A stretch of DNA of 64,000 nt from Stanieria sp. NIES-3757 (lineage in GTDB: Bacteria > Cyanobacteriota > Cyanobacteriia > Cyanobacteriales > Xenococcaceae), in contig AP017375.1 in NCBI GenBank assembly GCA_002355455.1, positions 2,976,001-3,040,000 on the forward strand, given 5' to 3'. The notes under the pieces were generated by a model. That model saw only the letters and a list, made by a program, of their open reading frames with translations. It had not been told where the DNA came from and did not search any database. The position numbers and the translations under genes are program-made. The stretch's first letter is position 1; the number at the start of each line of letters is the position of its first letter. Of this stretch, positions 54,661 to 63,635 are shown piece by piece.

Positions 54661-55773
54661 CTATATTTCAGATTCCTCAGTAGTTTCTAATTCTTGAAGT
54701 AAAGCATGAATTTTTTCTACTTCTTTAGTCTTACCTTGAATTTGATACAATTTTAAAGCTTGATTAAAAGCACTAATTGCTTCATCGGTTCTTTCTCGTG
54801 CTTGCAGAGACATTCCCAAATAATAATAAGCATCAGGATTTTTAGGATCGATTTCTGCTAAACGACGATAGGCAATAATTGCTTGTAAATAATCTTGTTC
54901 GTTAAAATAAATTTTGCCAATTTCTTGTTGTGCTTCTATCAAATCGGGCTTCAAAATTAATGCTTGATAATAAGCTTTTAATGCTCCTTCTCCATCCCCT
55001 TGTAACTGTAAAACTTTACCAATTTTGAGATGAATCAAAGCATTATGTGGTTCTAATTGTTCGGCTGTTTGTAAAGCTTGTAAACCAGTTTTTAATTCTC
55101 CCTGGTAAAGTAAAACTATCGCTAATTGTAATTGTAAATCACTACTGCGAGGAAACTTTTTTGTAGCTGTTTGTAAAAAATCAAGTGCTTCTTCATATCT
55201 TTCTTGCTTAATCAAAGCAGTTGACATAATTTGATAAGCTTCTTGATTATCTGGTTTAAGAGTTAGAATTCGATAATAAGTATCAATAACTCTTTCATAT
55301 TCTCCCTGACGCAGCAAAACTACACCCAATCCAAGATAATTATTAATATTACCAGAATCAAGCGCGATCGCTTGTTGATAAGCTGCTGCTGCTTTCACAT
55401 TATCTCCAGCATTAGCCCAACTGTAACCTAAAGCATAATAAAATTCCGCATTACTCGGTTCAATCGTCACTGCTTGTTGGTAAGCTGCTGCTGCTGCTAT
55501 ATAATTATTTTGGAGAGCTTGAAGATAACCAATTCCTGAAAAAATTCTGGCATTACTTTTGTCTAAATTAGCTGCTTGTTGATAATTAGCTAAAGCCTTA
55601 GCATAATCTCCTGCATTCAGATATTCTTTCCCTTGACGCAACAAATCTTCAAGTTGTTGGTTAGTTGCTTGACCAATTACCACAGAATTAGTTTGAGCAG
55701 CTACAGGAAAAACGATTGTTACCCCAGTCAATAATAAACTGCCCATCATAGACAACAAGACTTGACGCAGCAT
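54661..55773 (-). CDS. Secreted TPR protein with about nine repeats
   Basis: 370 residues. Signal peptide (SMMGSLLLTGVTIVFPVAAQ), then consecutive TPR units from about residue 40 to the end (NAGDYAKALANYQQAANLDKSN, NYIAAAAAYQQAVTIEPSNAEFYYALGYSWANAG and so on), leaving little non-repeat sequence. It would form a superhelical scaffold in the periplasm. It ends 8 bp from the stop of the convergent glycosyltransferase gene. No functional clue beyond that. Confidence 0.85.
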   Translation of the reverse strand: MLRQVLLSMMGSLLLTGVTIVFPVAAQTNSVVIGQATNQQLEDLLRQGKEYLNAGDYAKALANYQQAANLDKSNARIFSGIGYLQALQNNYIAAAAAYQQAVTIEPSNAEFYYALGYSWANAGDNVKAAAAYQQAIALDSGNINNYLGLGVVLLRQGEYERVIDTYYRILTLKPDNQEAYQIMSTALIKQERYEEALDFLQTATKKFPRSSDLQLQLAIVLLYQGELKTGLQALQTAEQLEPHNALIHLKIGKVLQLQGDGEGALKAYYQALILKPDLIEAQQEIGKIYFNEQDYLQAIIAYRRLAEIDPKNPDAYYYLGMSLQARERTDEAISAFNQALKLYQIQGKTKEVEKIHALLQELETTEESEI

Positions 55774-55840
55774 CCCATCACACCATAACTAAATAATCGA
55801 TCTTAGTTTAATCTTTAAATCAAAAACAAATCATTATATA

Positions 55841-55880
55841 AAAAGAACGACCGCCCTTTTTCTGGTTTAATGGCGATCGC
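55841..55880 (-). terminator. Probable terminator downstream of rpsU
   Basis: On the minus strand CGATCGCC/GGCGGTCG (one G-U pair; 55879-55872 with 55855-55848) is followed by TTCTTTTT. It lies about 105 bases after the rpsU stop. Confidence 0.55.
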
Positions 55881-55983
55881 TATTTTTCTTATTAAGCAAA
55901 ATTACTTATTTTTTGCCCCAAGCAGAACACTAAAATGTCAAATTGATTCGTTTGGCTTCAGATCATAAAAATTTAATTTATAG

Positions 55984-56160
55984 TTAACGGTAACGCTTTT
56001 TCCTTCTAGCAACTGCTTTACGTTTACGTTTTTCTATCGGAGTTTCAAAATGGCGACGACGTTTAATATCGGCAAAAATTCCTGCTTTTGATACCTGACG
56101 TTTGAATCGACGTAATGCTGATTCTATATTTTCATTTTGTCCAACAACCACTTGGGTCAT
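55984..56160 (-). CDS. rpsU: 30S ribosomal protein S21
   Basis: 58 residues ([20 protein letters not shown]..., ending in a basic [15 protein letters not shown]), the normal S21 form. Short enough to fall below common ORF cut-offs. The protein binds near the 3' end of 16S rRNA and aids mRNA binding. An excellent SD (AGGAGG) lies 10-11 bases before the ATG. It is downstream of purH on the same strand but separated by about 200 bp, so probably its own transcript. Confidence 0.96.
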   Translation of the reverse strand: MTQVVVGQNENIESALRRFKRQVSKAGIFADIKRRRHFETPIEKRKRKAVARRKKRYR

Positions 56161-56359
56161 TAAATATCATCCTCCTAATGTTTTAATGTAATAGTTTAGT
56201 TGATGTGGTTCAAAACCCTCTGATTAATTTTTCCCATCAGCCCGAACTATCAGGCTAACAATTAATAGGGATAGAGATTTTAGTATTAAAACCTGTTATG
56301 GCGTAGATTATCCCCATCCTACACTACAACCTTTCAATCGTACCATCTTTAATTAATAT

Positions 56360-57904
56360 TTAGTGTAAAAAGTGTCGAACTCCAGTCAACACCATGACTA
56401 TACCTAATTCATTAGCAGCAGCAATTGAATCTTTGTCTCGAATTGAACCACCTGGTTGAATAATCGCACTAATTCCTGCTTCAGCAGCAGTACGAACTGA
56501 ATCATCAAACGGAAAAAAACCATCGCTAGCGAGTACGCCACCTCTAGCTGAATTTCCTGCTTGTTCGAGAGCAATTTTTACCGAACCAACTCGATTCATT
56601 TGTCCTGCACCAATACCCAAACTAACCCCGTCTTTAGTTATCACGATCGCGTTAGATTTTACGTGTTTGACCACTTTCCAGGCAAATAACATCTCTGCCT
56701 TTTGTTCTGAGGTAGGTTTTTTTTCTGTAACTACTTCCCAATTAGCAGGATTTTCAATTTGATCGTCACTAGCTTGAACTAATAAACCACCTGCGATCGC
56801 TTTAAGCGTCTGTTTTGGACCAACAGCTAAATCTGGTAACAGTAAAACTCTAACCTTGCCTTTGTTTTTGAGAATTGCTTCTGCTTCAGGATCGCAGCCA
56901 GGTGCAACTACACATTCTAAAAAAGTTTTAGTTAATTCCGTAGCGGTGGAAGCATCAATTGACTGATTGAGAGCGACAATTCCCCCAAAAGCCGAGACAG
57001 AATCGGCATTAAATGCCTTTTGATAAGCTTCGACTAAACTATTACCAACTGCTACTCCACAAGGATTAGTATGTTTTAAAACCGCTGCTGCTGGTTGTTG
57101 AGCATCAAATTCAGCAATAATCCGTCTCGCTGCTTCTAAATCAACCAAATTATTATAACTGAGTTCTTTTCCCTGCAATTTCGTTGCCGAAGTCCATCCT
57201 GTAGCTACACTACTTGTCTGATACCATGCAGCAGGTTGATGGGGATTTTCTCCGTAGCGTAAGATTTGTAGTTTTTTACCCGAAATAGCATAGTGATCGG
57301 ATGACTCTTCTTCACTTTCTAAACTCGCAAAATAAGCGGAAATTGCCGAATCATAAGCCTGGGTATGAGCAAAAGCTTTACCTGCCATCTTTTGACGAAA
57401 TTCTAGCGATATCTTACCTTGAGAATTACGCAATTGAGTCAAATACTCTTGATATTGTCCTGGCTCGCATAAAACTGTTAAATAAGCAAAGTTTTTGGCT
57501 GCTGCACGTAGCATTGCTGGACCACCAATATCAATCTGTTCAATGGCTTCTGCTACAGTAACATTCGGTCGAGCAATAGTTTCTTCAAAAGGATAAAGAT
57601 TAACTACTACTAAATCTAGGGGACGAATTTGGTTAGCTTCAAGATCGTTATGGTCTTCAGGTAAGTCTGGTCTAGCTAAGATACCTCCATGAATACGAGG
57701 ATGTAATGTTTTGACTCGACCACCTAAAATTTCTGGTGAACCAGTATAATCGCTGACTTTAGTAACCGATAAACCAGCTTCCTGTAAAGTTTTAGCCGTA
57801 CCACCGCTACTAATTAATTCAAACTCAAATTCTTCTACTAGCTGTTGTGCTAATTCCACAATTCCAGTTTTATCAGATACGCTTAGTAATGCTAAACGCC
57901 CCAT
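56360..57904 (-). CDS. purH: Bifunctional AICAR transformylase / IMP cyclohydrolase
   Basis: 514 residues, the expected length. It catalyses the last two steps of de novo IMP synthesis. IMP cyclohydrolase domain at the N-terminus (ALLSVSDKTGIVELAQQL, SSGGTAKTLQEAG, VKTLHPRIHGGILARPD) and the formyltransferase domain with LRYGENPHQPAAWY, AVLKHTNPCGVAVG, SNAIVITKDGVSLGIGAGQMNRV and FFPFDDSVRTAAEAGI. No other pur gene nearby. The 508-bp stretch between its start and rpaA is described separately. Confidence 0.97.
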   Translation of the reverse strand: MGRLALLSVSDKTGIVELAQQLVEEFEFELISSGGTAKTLQEAGLSVTKVSDYTGSPEILGGRVKTLHPRIHGGILARPDLPEDHNDLEANQIRPLDLVVVNLYPFEETIARPNVTVAEAIEQIDIGGPAMLRAAAKNFAYLTVLCEPGQYQEYLTQLRNSQGKISLEFRQKMAGKAFAHTQAYDSAISAYFASLESEEESSDHYAISGKKLQILRYGENPHQPAAWYQTSSVATGWTSATKLQGKELSYNNLVDLEAARRIIAEFDAQQPAAAVLKHTNPCGVAVGNSLVEAYQKAFNADSVSAFGGIVALNQSIDASTATELTKTFLECVVAPGCDPEAEAILKNKGKVRVLLLPDLAVGPKQTLKAIAGGLLVQASDDQIENPANWEVVTEKKPTSEQKAEMLFAWKVVKHVKSNAIVITKDGVSLGIGAGQMNRVGSVKIALEQAGNSARGGVLASDGFFPFDDSVRTAAEAGISAIIQPGGSIRDKDSIAAANELGIVMVLTGVRHFLH

Positions 57905-58412
57905 AGGTAATCTCTCCCGTAAAATCCAATCTCAATTTTTGCAGCACAATTATTATGCCTGCTTTCCAGCAATTTTTTTTAAACTCCGCCAATTAATCAT
58001 CAAGATAAAAATTGCCGTCAACTTAATCCTATTTAAAGATTAAGAAGAGTATCTCCATAATTTCTTTGATTAAACTTAAGATTTTTCCAAGGGTTTAATT
58101 GCTAAACTATTAAACTAGTCAGAAGTATAATAAAAAAAAGAAGTACACCAACCAGATGCACTTCTGTTTGACTATATTACCGAGTTGATAGTGATGCAAT
58201 CATGATTTACAGTCACCAACTTTATTTTTCCATACTTGATTGATAATTTGGTTAGCTTTACCCAATCTTTGCATAAACTATATCGTATCTACATATTCTT
58301 ACTTGGAAGTTTATTTGAGATTTAAATCGGCAGCCTAAAGAGATGGGGCAAACCAGGAATTTTGCCCAACATTCTACTATCTCCGTCAGAAACATTGTTA
58401 CCTTCTCAATTA
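57905..58412. other. 508-bp gap between purH and rpaA: promoter region plus rpaA 3' untranslated region
   Basis: No protein gene. Going down the minus strand from rpaA there is a hairpin TGGGCAAA...TTTGCCCCA (58363-58340), a 45-codon frame without resemblance to anything, and a strong terminator at 58132-58164. The purH promoter must lie between 57905 and 58130. The long 3' region of rpaA could carry a small RNA. Confidence 0.4.
58132..58164 (-). terminator. Rho-independent terminator downstream of rpaA
   Basis: On the minus strand GAAGTGCATC pairs with GGTGTACTTC (10 bp with two G-U pairs), loop of 5, followed by eight T. It lies 250 bases after the rpaA stop codon. Confidence 0.8.
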
Positions 58413-59153
58413 TTAAACTGCTGCTTGCTCGTTATCTAAACTAAGCTGTTCGCTACTTGGTAATTCTAAACAATAACCTGCACCATAAACAGTTTTAATA
58501 TAACGCGGATGACGAGGGTCTGGTTCTAGCTTCGTGCGTAGATGGCGAATATGAACACGAATAGTTTCAATATCATCATCAGGATCGTATCCCCAAACTT
58601 CTTTAAGTATCTCGCTAGGCGCAACTGTCTGTCCATGACGCTGTAGTAAACAGTGCAATAACTCAAATTCTAAATGAGTCAACTTGACAGTCTCTTCAAA
58701 CCAAATTGCTTCAAATCTTTCAGGAATTAAAGTTAAGGGACCATAATTAAGAATCTCTGAATGCTTGGCAGCTTGAGGAATACGGTCAGTCCGTCGCAAT
58801 AAAGCTCTCACCCTAGCAAGCATTTCTTCTACTTCAAAAGGTTTGGTGAGATAATCATCTGCACCTGCATTAAAACCTTCTACTTTATCCTGAGTTTGAC
58901 CTAAAGCAGTCAACATCAAAACTGGGATATCAGAAGTGCGATCATCTCGACGCAATCGCTGACAAACTGTAAAACCATCAACCTTGGGTAGCATCAAATC
59001 TAGCATAATTAAGTCTGGTTGTAGTTGGACTGCTAATGCTTGACCTTTGATCCCATCTTCCGCCTGATTGACGTCATAGCCAGCCATTTCCAGATTGATA
59101 GATACCAATTCTGAGATTGCGGGGTCGTCGTCAATTACAAGTATTCGTGGCAT
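58413..59153 (-). CDS. rpaA: Response regulator RpaA (OmpR family, clock output / phycobilisome association)
   Basis: 246 residues. The receiver domain has the acidic pocket IDDD (8-10), phosphoacceptor Asp52 in IMLDLMLP and Lys in [12 protein letters not shown]. The C-terminal winged helix ([68 protein letters not shown]) is almost word for word that of cyanobacterial RpaA, distinct from RpaB. RpaA receives the circadian signal through SasA/CikA and controls dusk genes and phycobilisome coupling. The sensor kinase is not adjacent. Confidence 0.92.
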   Translation of the reverse strand: MPRILVIDDDPAISELVSINLEMAGYDVNQAEDGIKGQALAVQLQPDLIMLDLMLPKVDGFTVCQRLRRDDRTSDIPVLMLTALGQTQDKVEGFNAGADDYLTKPFEVEEMLARVRALLRRTDRIPQAAKHSEILNYGPLTLIPERFEAIWFEETVKLTHLEFELLHCLLQRHGQTVAPSEILKEVWGYDPDDDIETIRVHIRHLRTKLEPDPRHPRYIKTVYGAGYCLELPSSEQLSLDNEQAAV

Positions 59154-59418
59154 GAGTATATAATTTAATAGTTATCTCGCTTTGTAAAAGTAGACTAAGA
59201 AAGTTTAGGATAAATAAAAATTCCTGTACTGATTATAAGCACGAATCTTAAAATTGGAGGAATTTGTAGATAACTTTCCGTAACATTACAATTAAATTAA
59301 ATTTTCTGTCAAAAATATTGATAGTTTAAATTTAAATTCATTAAATTATCTTATTAAAAACTAGCTTTTCTTCTGAGCTAACCTACTCTTAATTAATTGG
59401 ACTTTTAACTGTGTCGGA

Positions 59419-59970
59419 TTACAATTCAAGCTTGCGTAAATATTCAGAAGGCACAGCATCAACTAGCCAAACTCCATTTGCCGAGCAATAAAATTGATAA
59501 TTAGCTTGAGACATTGCTAGAGCATCAATCTGAAATATTATAGGTTTACCTCTTCTTGCACCAACATTTCTCGCTGTATTTAAATCTTCAGATAAATGAA
59601 CGTGATGTCGAGACATTTTGCGCAGTCCTTCACGTTCTATGGCTGAAACTGCACCTTCATGAGTACCCTGATAAAGAAGACTCGGAGGTGTAATTGGTTT
59701 TAGTTGTAAATCTACTTGAGAACTATGTCCCTGGTTCGCACGAATGAGAGTTCCTGTAGCATCCAAGGAAAAACGTTGTTTATCATTTTGTACCACAACT
59801 TGTTGCAACTCGTTGAAACTAATGAGAAAATTATTTTTTTTAGCTGCTGATAGTAATTTTTCTACTTCTACCCAACCACCAGGAGCTAAAATCAAACCCA
59901 ATTGCTCAGGGTGATGACGCAAATGATAGCTCAGATATTTACTAATTTTTACTAAACGAGATTGTTTCAC
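59419..59970 (-). CDS. kptA: RNA 2'-phosphotransferase (Tpt1/KptA)
   Basis: About 183 residues from the GTG at 59970 (a TTG nine bases earlier is the alternative). The enzyme moves an internal RNA 2'-phosphate to NAD+. The N-terminal winged helix (LVKISKYLSYHLRHHPEQLGLILAPGGWVEV) and the ADP-ribosyltransferase-like part (YQGTHEGAVSAIEREGLRKMSRHHVHLS, GKPIIFQIDA, GVWLVDAVPSEYL) carry the conserved R-H and H-x-x-H-L residues. In eukaryotes it finishes tRNA splicing; the bacterial role is unclear. No RNA ligase or kinase is next to it. Confidence 0.93.
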   Translation of the reverse strand: MKQSRLVKISKYLSYHLRHHPEQLGLILAPGGWVEVEKLLSAAKKNNFLISFNELQQVVVQNDKQRFSLDATGTLIRANQGHSSQVDLQLKPITPPSLLYQGTHEGAVSAIEREGLRKMSRHHVHLSEDLNTARNVGARRGKPIIFQIDALAMSQANYQFYCSANGVWLVDAVPSEYLRKLEL

Positions 59971-60220
59971 CGAAGCCAACCGCTCATTGACTATTGATTA
60001 ATTACCCAATTAATTTAATAAACTTAACATGAAAAAAACTATTGAAGTCGCCTTAAAGTATTGAAAATCGTATTTTTCAAGTTATTTGCTCCGTTTGATG
60101 TAAAAATTCTTAATAAAAAGTCTCATTAAATCGGTTTACTCTAGCCAATTAGGCATAGAATTTTGATCTTTTGTAAAAAATCGTATATCTGTTGTTCATC
60201 ATAAGAGCAGGAATTTGAGC

Positions 60221-60937
60221 ATGAGCGTTAATTTAGCTACTATGTTACGAGAAGGGACAAAAAAGTCCCACACAATGGCGGAAAATGTTGGTTTCGTTAA
60301 ATGTTTTCTGAAAGGGGTAGTCGAAAAAAAATCCTACCGCAAATTGGTCGCTAATCTTTATTTCGTTTATTCTGCAATGGAAGAAGAAATGGAAAGATTA
60401 AAAGACCATCCTGTAGTCTCAAAAATTTATTTTCCTCAATTAAATCGCCAACATAGTCTTGAGCAAGATCTATATTTTTATTACGGCCCTAATTGGCGTG
60501 AAGAAGTTACTCTATCTGAAGCAGGCAAAGCTTATGTCGCCAGAATTAGAGAAGTAGCTAATACTAAACCAGAATTGTTAGTTGCTCACTCTTACACTCG
60601 TTATTTAGGAGATTTGTCTGGAGGACAAATTCTGAAAAAGATTTCTCAAAGAGCAATGAATCTTTCTGATGGCGAAGGTACTGCTTTTTACGAATTTAAA
60701 GATATTCCAGACGAAAAAGCATTTAAAACTGAGTATCGTCAGACGATGGATGAGTTACCTGTCGATTTACAAACAGCAGAAGAAATTGTCCAAGAGGCTA
60801 ATGATGCTTTTGGCATGAACATGAAAATGTTCCAAGAATTAGAAGGAAACTTAATTAAAGCTATTGGTAAGATGTTGTTTAATACTCTTACTCGTCGTCG
60901 CACTCCAGGTAGCACTGAACTAGCTACTGCTGAGTAA
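60221..60937 (+). CDS. ho1: Heme oxygenase (biliverdin-producing)
   Basis: 238 residues from the ATG at 60221 (AGGA 9 bases upstream; a TTG two codons earlier is ignored). It opens heme to biliverdin IX-alpha, the precursor of phycobilins, with ferredoxin as donor. Proximal His in GTKKSHTMAENVGF, the distal helix TRYLGDLSGGQIL and the family start LATMLREGTKKSH are present. The C-terminus (MLFNTLTRRRTPG) is typical of cyanobacterial Ho1. No biliverdin reductase gene is adjacent. Confidence 0.96.
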   Translation: MSVNLATMLREGTKKSHTMAENVGFVKCFLKGVVEKKSYRKLVANLYFVYSAMEEEMERLKDHPVVSKIYFPQLNRQHSLEQDLYFYYGPNWREEVTLSEAGKAYVARIREVANTKPELLVAHSYTRYLGDLSGGQILKKISQRAMNLSDGEGTAFYEFKDIPDEKAFKTEYRQTMDELPVDLQTAEEIVQEANDAFGMNMKMFQELEGNLIKAIGKMLFNTLTRRRTPGSTELATAE

Positions 60938-60983
60938 ATTAATAATTTTGTTTATTCCTCTTCAATAATCAATCCCATTACTC

Positions 60984-61011
60984 AAAAAAAACAACCCGAG
61001 AAGCTGGGTTG
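60984..61011 (-). terminator. Rho-independent terminator of the 76-residue membrane protein gene
   Basis: On the minus strand CAACCC-AGCTTCTC-GGGTTG is followed by eight T (60991-60984). The upstream AAAACCG could extend pairing with the T run. Confidence 0.82.
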
Positions 61012-61057
61012 CGGTTTTAAGAAAAATCGTTATCAAGCTTTTGGGGTTGTTTGCTAT

Positions 61058-61288
61058 CTAGGCGTTGGGAAGGTTGGTACTGGTATAAGTATCTAAACCA
61101 TAAGCTGGAGTTCTTTGAGCATAGTCAATATCTTTACCTGTGAAAACTTTGGCTAGTTTTTCAAAAGATTGAGATTTGAGATTGCGTTCGTGAATTGGTT
61201 TGGTTTGTTCACCTAGAAAATAAGCTTGTGTACCTAATACAGCAGCAGCAGTCCAACCAATCAGAAATAATCCAATTAAAATAGTCAT
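61058..61288 (-). CDS. Conserved cyanobacterial single-helix membrane protein (possibly Psb35-like)
   Basis: 76 residues: an N-terminal membrane helix (ILIGLFLIGWTAAAVLGTQAYFLG), then a conserved polar tail (EQTKPIHERNLKSQSFEKLAKVFTGKDIDYAQRTPAYGLDTYTSTNLP). It reads like a widespread cyanobacterial thylakoid-type small protein; resemblance to the photosystem II assembly factor Psb35 (Ssl2148) is from memory and unproven. AAAGAGGTAAA gives an SD before the ATG. Own terminator, so monocistronic. Confidence 0.65.
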   Translation of the reverse strand: MTILIGLFLIGWTAAAVLGTQAYFLGEQTKPIHERNLKSQSFEKLAKVFTGKDIDYAQRTPAYGLDTYTSTNLPNA

Positions 61289-61475
61289 AATTTATTTTTA
61301 CCTCTTTGTTATAAGTTTTATTTCTATCTGTAAATAAATGTAACGATTTTTATTAATATACGTCAAGGTAGTGTAATTACGGTTTTCTACACCATCTAAT
61401 CGTGAGATTAAGTTTTTTACTTAAGCACTAAGTAATTTGTTTTTTTAAAAGTCGAAAATAAGGATAGTCAAGCTT

Positions 61476-61694
61476 ATGTCTTTATCTCAAACAGAAGCTA
61501 AACAATTGTTAGAACGTTTAATCTTTGACGAGCAACAACCTCAAGAATGGGTACAGGATGTTTGGGGGTTAAGTCCCATGTTAGGAGATAGTGCAGCCAA
61601 ATTATTAGAGGTTTTTGAAGCTTTGATTGAATGTTGCCCTCAAGAGCAGTTAGACAATTTGTTACAAAGCTATTATCAAGAAAAAGTTGAATAA
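61476..61694 (+). CDS. Small conserved cyanobacterial protein of unknown function
   Basis: 72 residues, acidic and helical (TEAKQLLERLIFDEQQPQEWVQDVWGLSPMLGDSAAKLLEVFEALIECCPQEQLDNLLQSYYQ). No membrane segment or signal. Sequence character and an SD-like AAGGA before the ATG indicate a real gene. It is convergent with the sulfite-oxidase-like gene. Function not recognised. Confidence 0.6.
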   Translation: MSLSQTEAKQLLERLIFDEQQPQEWVQDVWGLSPMLGDSAAKLLEVFEALIECCPQEQLDNLLQSYYQEKVE

Positions 61695-61742
61695 GTTTAA
61701 GTTAGATTGAACTCAATCATGTATGATTGACTCTAAATTGAA

Positions 61743-62339
61743 TTAAAGACCAGCATAACGTTCTTCTGCCCAAGGTTCTCCTCGGCGATGATAACCATTT
61801 CGTTCCCAAAAACCTAATTCATCGTGGTCAAGAAATTCTAAACCATTGATCCACTTGGCACTTTTCCAAGCATAGAGATGAGGTACTACTAAACGCATGG
61901 GACCACCATGGTCTGCGGGTAAAGGTTCGTCGAATAAAGTGTGGGCAAAAAAGTTTTCTTCTCTTAAAAAGTCTGCTAAAGAAATATTGCTAGTGTAACC
62001 GCCGTAGCAATGCTGCATCAGATGAGTTGCTTTGGGGTCTAATTCAATTAATGCCATGAAATCAGTAACTTTAACACCAGTCCATTTGACATCTAATTTT
62101 GACCAGCGAGTTACGCAATGAAAGTCAGCCGTAAAATCATGTTGCGGTAGATTTATAAAATCCGACCAACTCAAAGTTTTTTCTGTCGCCAACCCCCAAA
62201 CTCGGAATTTCCACTCGTCTGTACTAATTTGCGGAGTTTCTCCATAGGTAAGGACAGGAAAACCCTTAGCTAAATATTGACCAGGAGGAACACGAGGATC
62301 TGCATCTGGTGTTGGTTTTTGAAAAAACTTGCCTAACAT
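61743..62339 (-). CDS. Sulfite-oxidase-like molybdopterin enzyme
   Basis: 198 residues with the oxidoreductase molybdopterin-binding fold of the YedY/sulfite oxidase class. The molybdenum-ligand Cys is in DFHCVTRWSKLDVKWTGV, followed by HCYGGYTSNIS, DHGGPMRLVVPHLYAWKSAKWI and a C-terminal WERNGYHRRGEPWAEERY. No signal or Tat peptide, so it is cytoplasmic, unlike YedY (MsrP). The substrate is unknown. Complete and stand-alone. Confidence 0.88.
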   Translation of the reverse strand: MLGKFFQKPTPDADPRVPPGQYLAKGFPVLTYGETPQISTDEWKFRVWGLATEKTLSWSDFINLPQHDFTADFHCVTRWSKLDVKWTGVKVTDFMALIELDPKATHLMQHCYGGYTSNISLADFLREENFFAHTLFDEPLPADHGGPMRLVVPHLYAWKSAKWINGLEFLDHDELGFWERNGYHRRGEPWAEERYAGL

Positions 62340-62439
62340 AATCTACTTTCAGTCACAATACTACTTTTTTAATAGTCTAGCTAGCTTTGCCCCAAAAGTA
62401 TTTCACTTGGATGGCTAGCTAGAGACTGAAACAAGTGGT

Positions 62440-62619
62440 TTATTCGTTGTCTTCTTCCTCTTCTTCGTCAGTGGGGTAAACAAAGCTATTAGAACGTCCA
62501 GTTAAAACTGATTTACCTAAAGAAAGAGCTTTTTGAGCTTCTAGGGCAGCTTTTCTTTTCCAGTGAGCTTTGCGATGATTGCGTTTTGAATTAGAAGTTT
62601 TCTTCTTAGGAACAGCCAT
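62440..62619 (-). CDS. rpmF: 50S ribosomal protein L32
   Basis: 59 residues from the ATG at 62619 ([20 protein letters not shown]), the standard L32 start; the longer frame adds a meaningless leader. The acidic tail ([12 protein letters not shown]) is a feature of cyanobacterial L32. No partner such as the DUF177 gene is adjacent. Confidence 0.95.
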   Translation of the reverse strand: MAVPKKKTSNSKRNHRKAHWKRKAALEAQKALSLGKSVLTGRSNSFVYPTDEEEEEDNE

Positions 62620-62676
62620 AGGATTAAATGTAATATTAATGCACAACCTTTCTATTGTAATTCCTTAGTTCAAAAA

Positions 62677-63444
62677 TTACATAGCACCGACGGGAAAGAT
62701 ACTTTCTTCTTGAGTAAACTGACCGATATTTCCTTCTGCTAAAAACTTTTGATTAACTATTTCACGAAAAGTCTGCAAATCGGTTTGCCAAAAATTTAAT
62801 CCTTGAGCGAGTCTTTCCAAACGTTGTTGTGGATGATCACTAGCGATCGCGTAATTAAAACTTCCAGCAAATAAAAGAGCAAAAATCGGCTCTTGCTGAG
62901 GTTGCTGTAATCGTGCTTCACTAATACTTAGGTTTAATTGGCATCGGTCTAATTGATAGACTAAATTAATGCCTGCTTGTACTAATCCTCTACCAATTTC
63001 GTGCCAAGAGCCTGGAGCTAAAAGAGTTTTAGTTAAATATTTATAAGGAATTTCTCCATTATTAGGAAATGGAACAATAATCTTACAACTAAAGCTTAGG
63101 GCTTGATATTCGGCATGAGGTAATTTTTCTACATATTTTCTGCTTACCAGTGGTGATTGTATTTCATTAATGCTTTTACCTGTAACAGCTTCACTAATGG
63201 TAATAGTACGAGGTTGAGCAATAATATTAATCCCATTTTGAAAGTTTAATTGAGCCAAGGTCGGATTTAAAATTGGTTCTTGGGACAATTCCCAATTTTG
63301 AGGAATAATACCACTAAATTTGAGAAAATCTTGACTAACCATGGTTGGAGTTAAGTTTTTGGCAGCTATGATCATGCCAATTTCTTCAATAAATTTGATG
63401 GTTGTAGCGGATTGCCGAGAAATGTCAAAATTTAAAGATTCCAT
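62677..63444 (-). CDS. Conserved hypothetical cyanobacterial protein
   Basis: 255 residues, no named family. Mixed alpha/beta, no signal or membrane helix; recognisable phrases are AAKNLTPTMVSQDFLKFSGIIP, EYQALSFSCKIIVPFP and APGSWHEIGRGLVQAGINLVYQL. Likely cytosolic. It sits between rpmF and the RNase J gene on the same strand, separated from each by gaps with their own signals. Confidence 0.6.
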   Translation of the reverse strand: MESLNFDISRQSATTIKFIEEIGMIIAAKNLTPTMVSQDFLKFSGIIPQNWELSQEPILNPTLAQLNFQNGINIIAQPRTITISEAVTGKSINEIQSPLVSRKYVEKLPHAEYQALSFSCKIIVPFPNNGEIPYKYLTKTLLAPGSWHEIGRGLVQAGINLVYQLDRCQLNLSISEARLQQPQQEPIFALLFAGSFNYAIASDHPQQRLERLAQGLNFWQTDLQTFREIVNQKFLAEGNIGQFTQEESIFPVGAM

Positions 63445-63571
63445 AGTTATAACTAATATTTACTAGAAGTCTTTTTACTTAAGAACTTAGAGTTCTTGCT
63501 TTTACACTTATACGTATAGACTTCCCGAAGCATCAAAGAAAATAACTATTAAATTGCAGAAAATTAAAATA

Positions 63572-63594
63572 AAAAAAAGTGGGCATTGCCCACT
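63572..63594 (-). terminator. Rho-independent terminator of the RNase J gene
   Basis: On the minus strand AGTGGGCA-A-TGCCCACT is followed by eight T. The same GTGGGCA/TGCCCAC inner palindrome occurs at 42.77-42.79 kb. Confidence 0.85.
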
Positions 63595-63635
63595 CTCTGG
63601 TTGCAATATTTATAGAGACAAAAACAGTTTTTAAC

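Noticed and set aside
54661-55773. Possible CRISPR-like periodicity
   Set aside because: The periodicity is the 102-base spacing of TPR codons, not repeat-spacer DNA.
58230-58390. 45-codon minus-strand frame after rpaA preceded by GAGAAGG
   Set aside because: SD-like sequence but low-complexity Cys-containing product with no recognisable feature; more likely 3' untranslated RNA.
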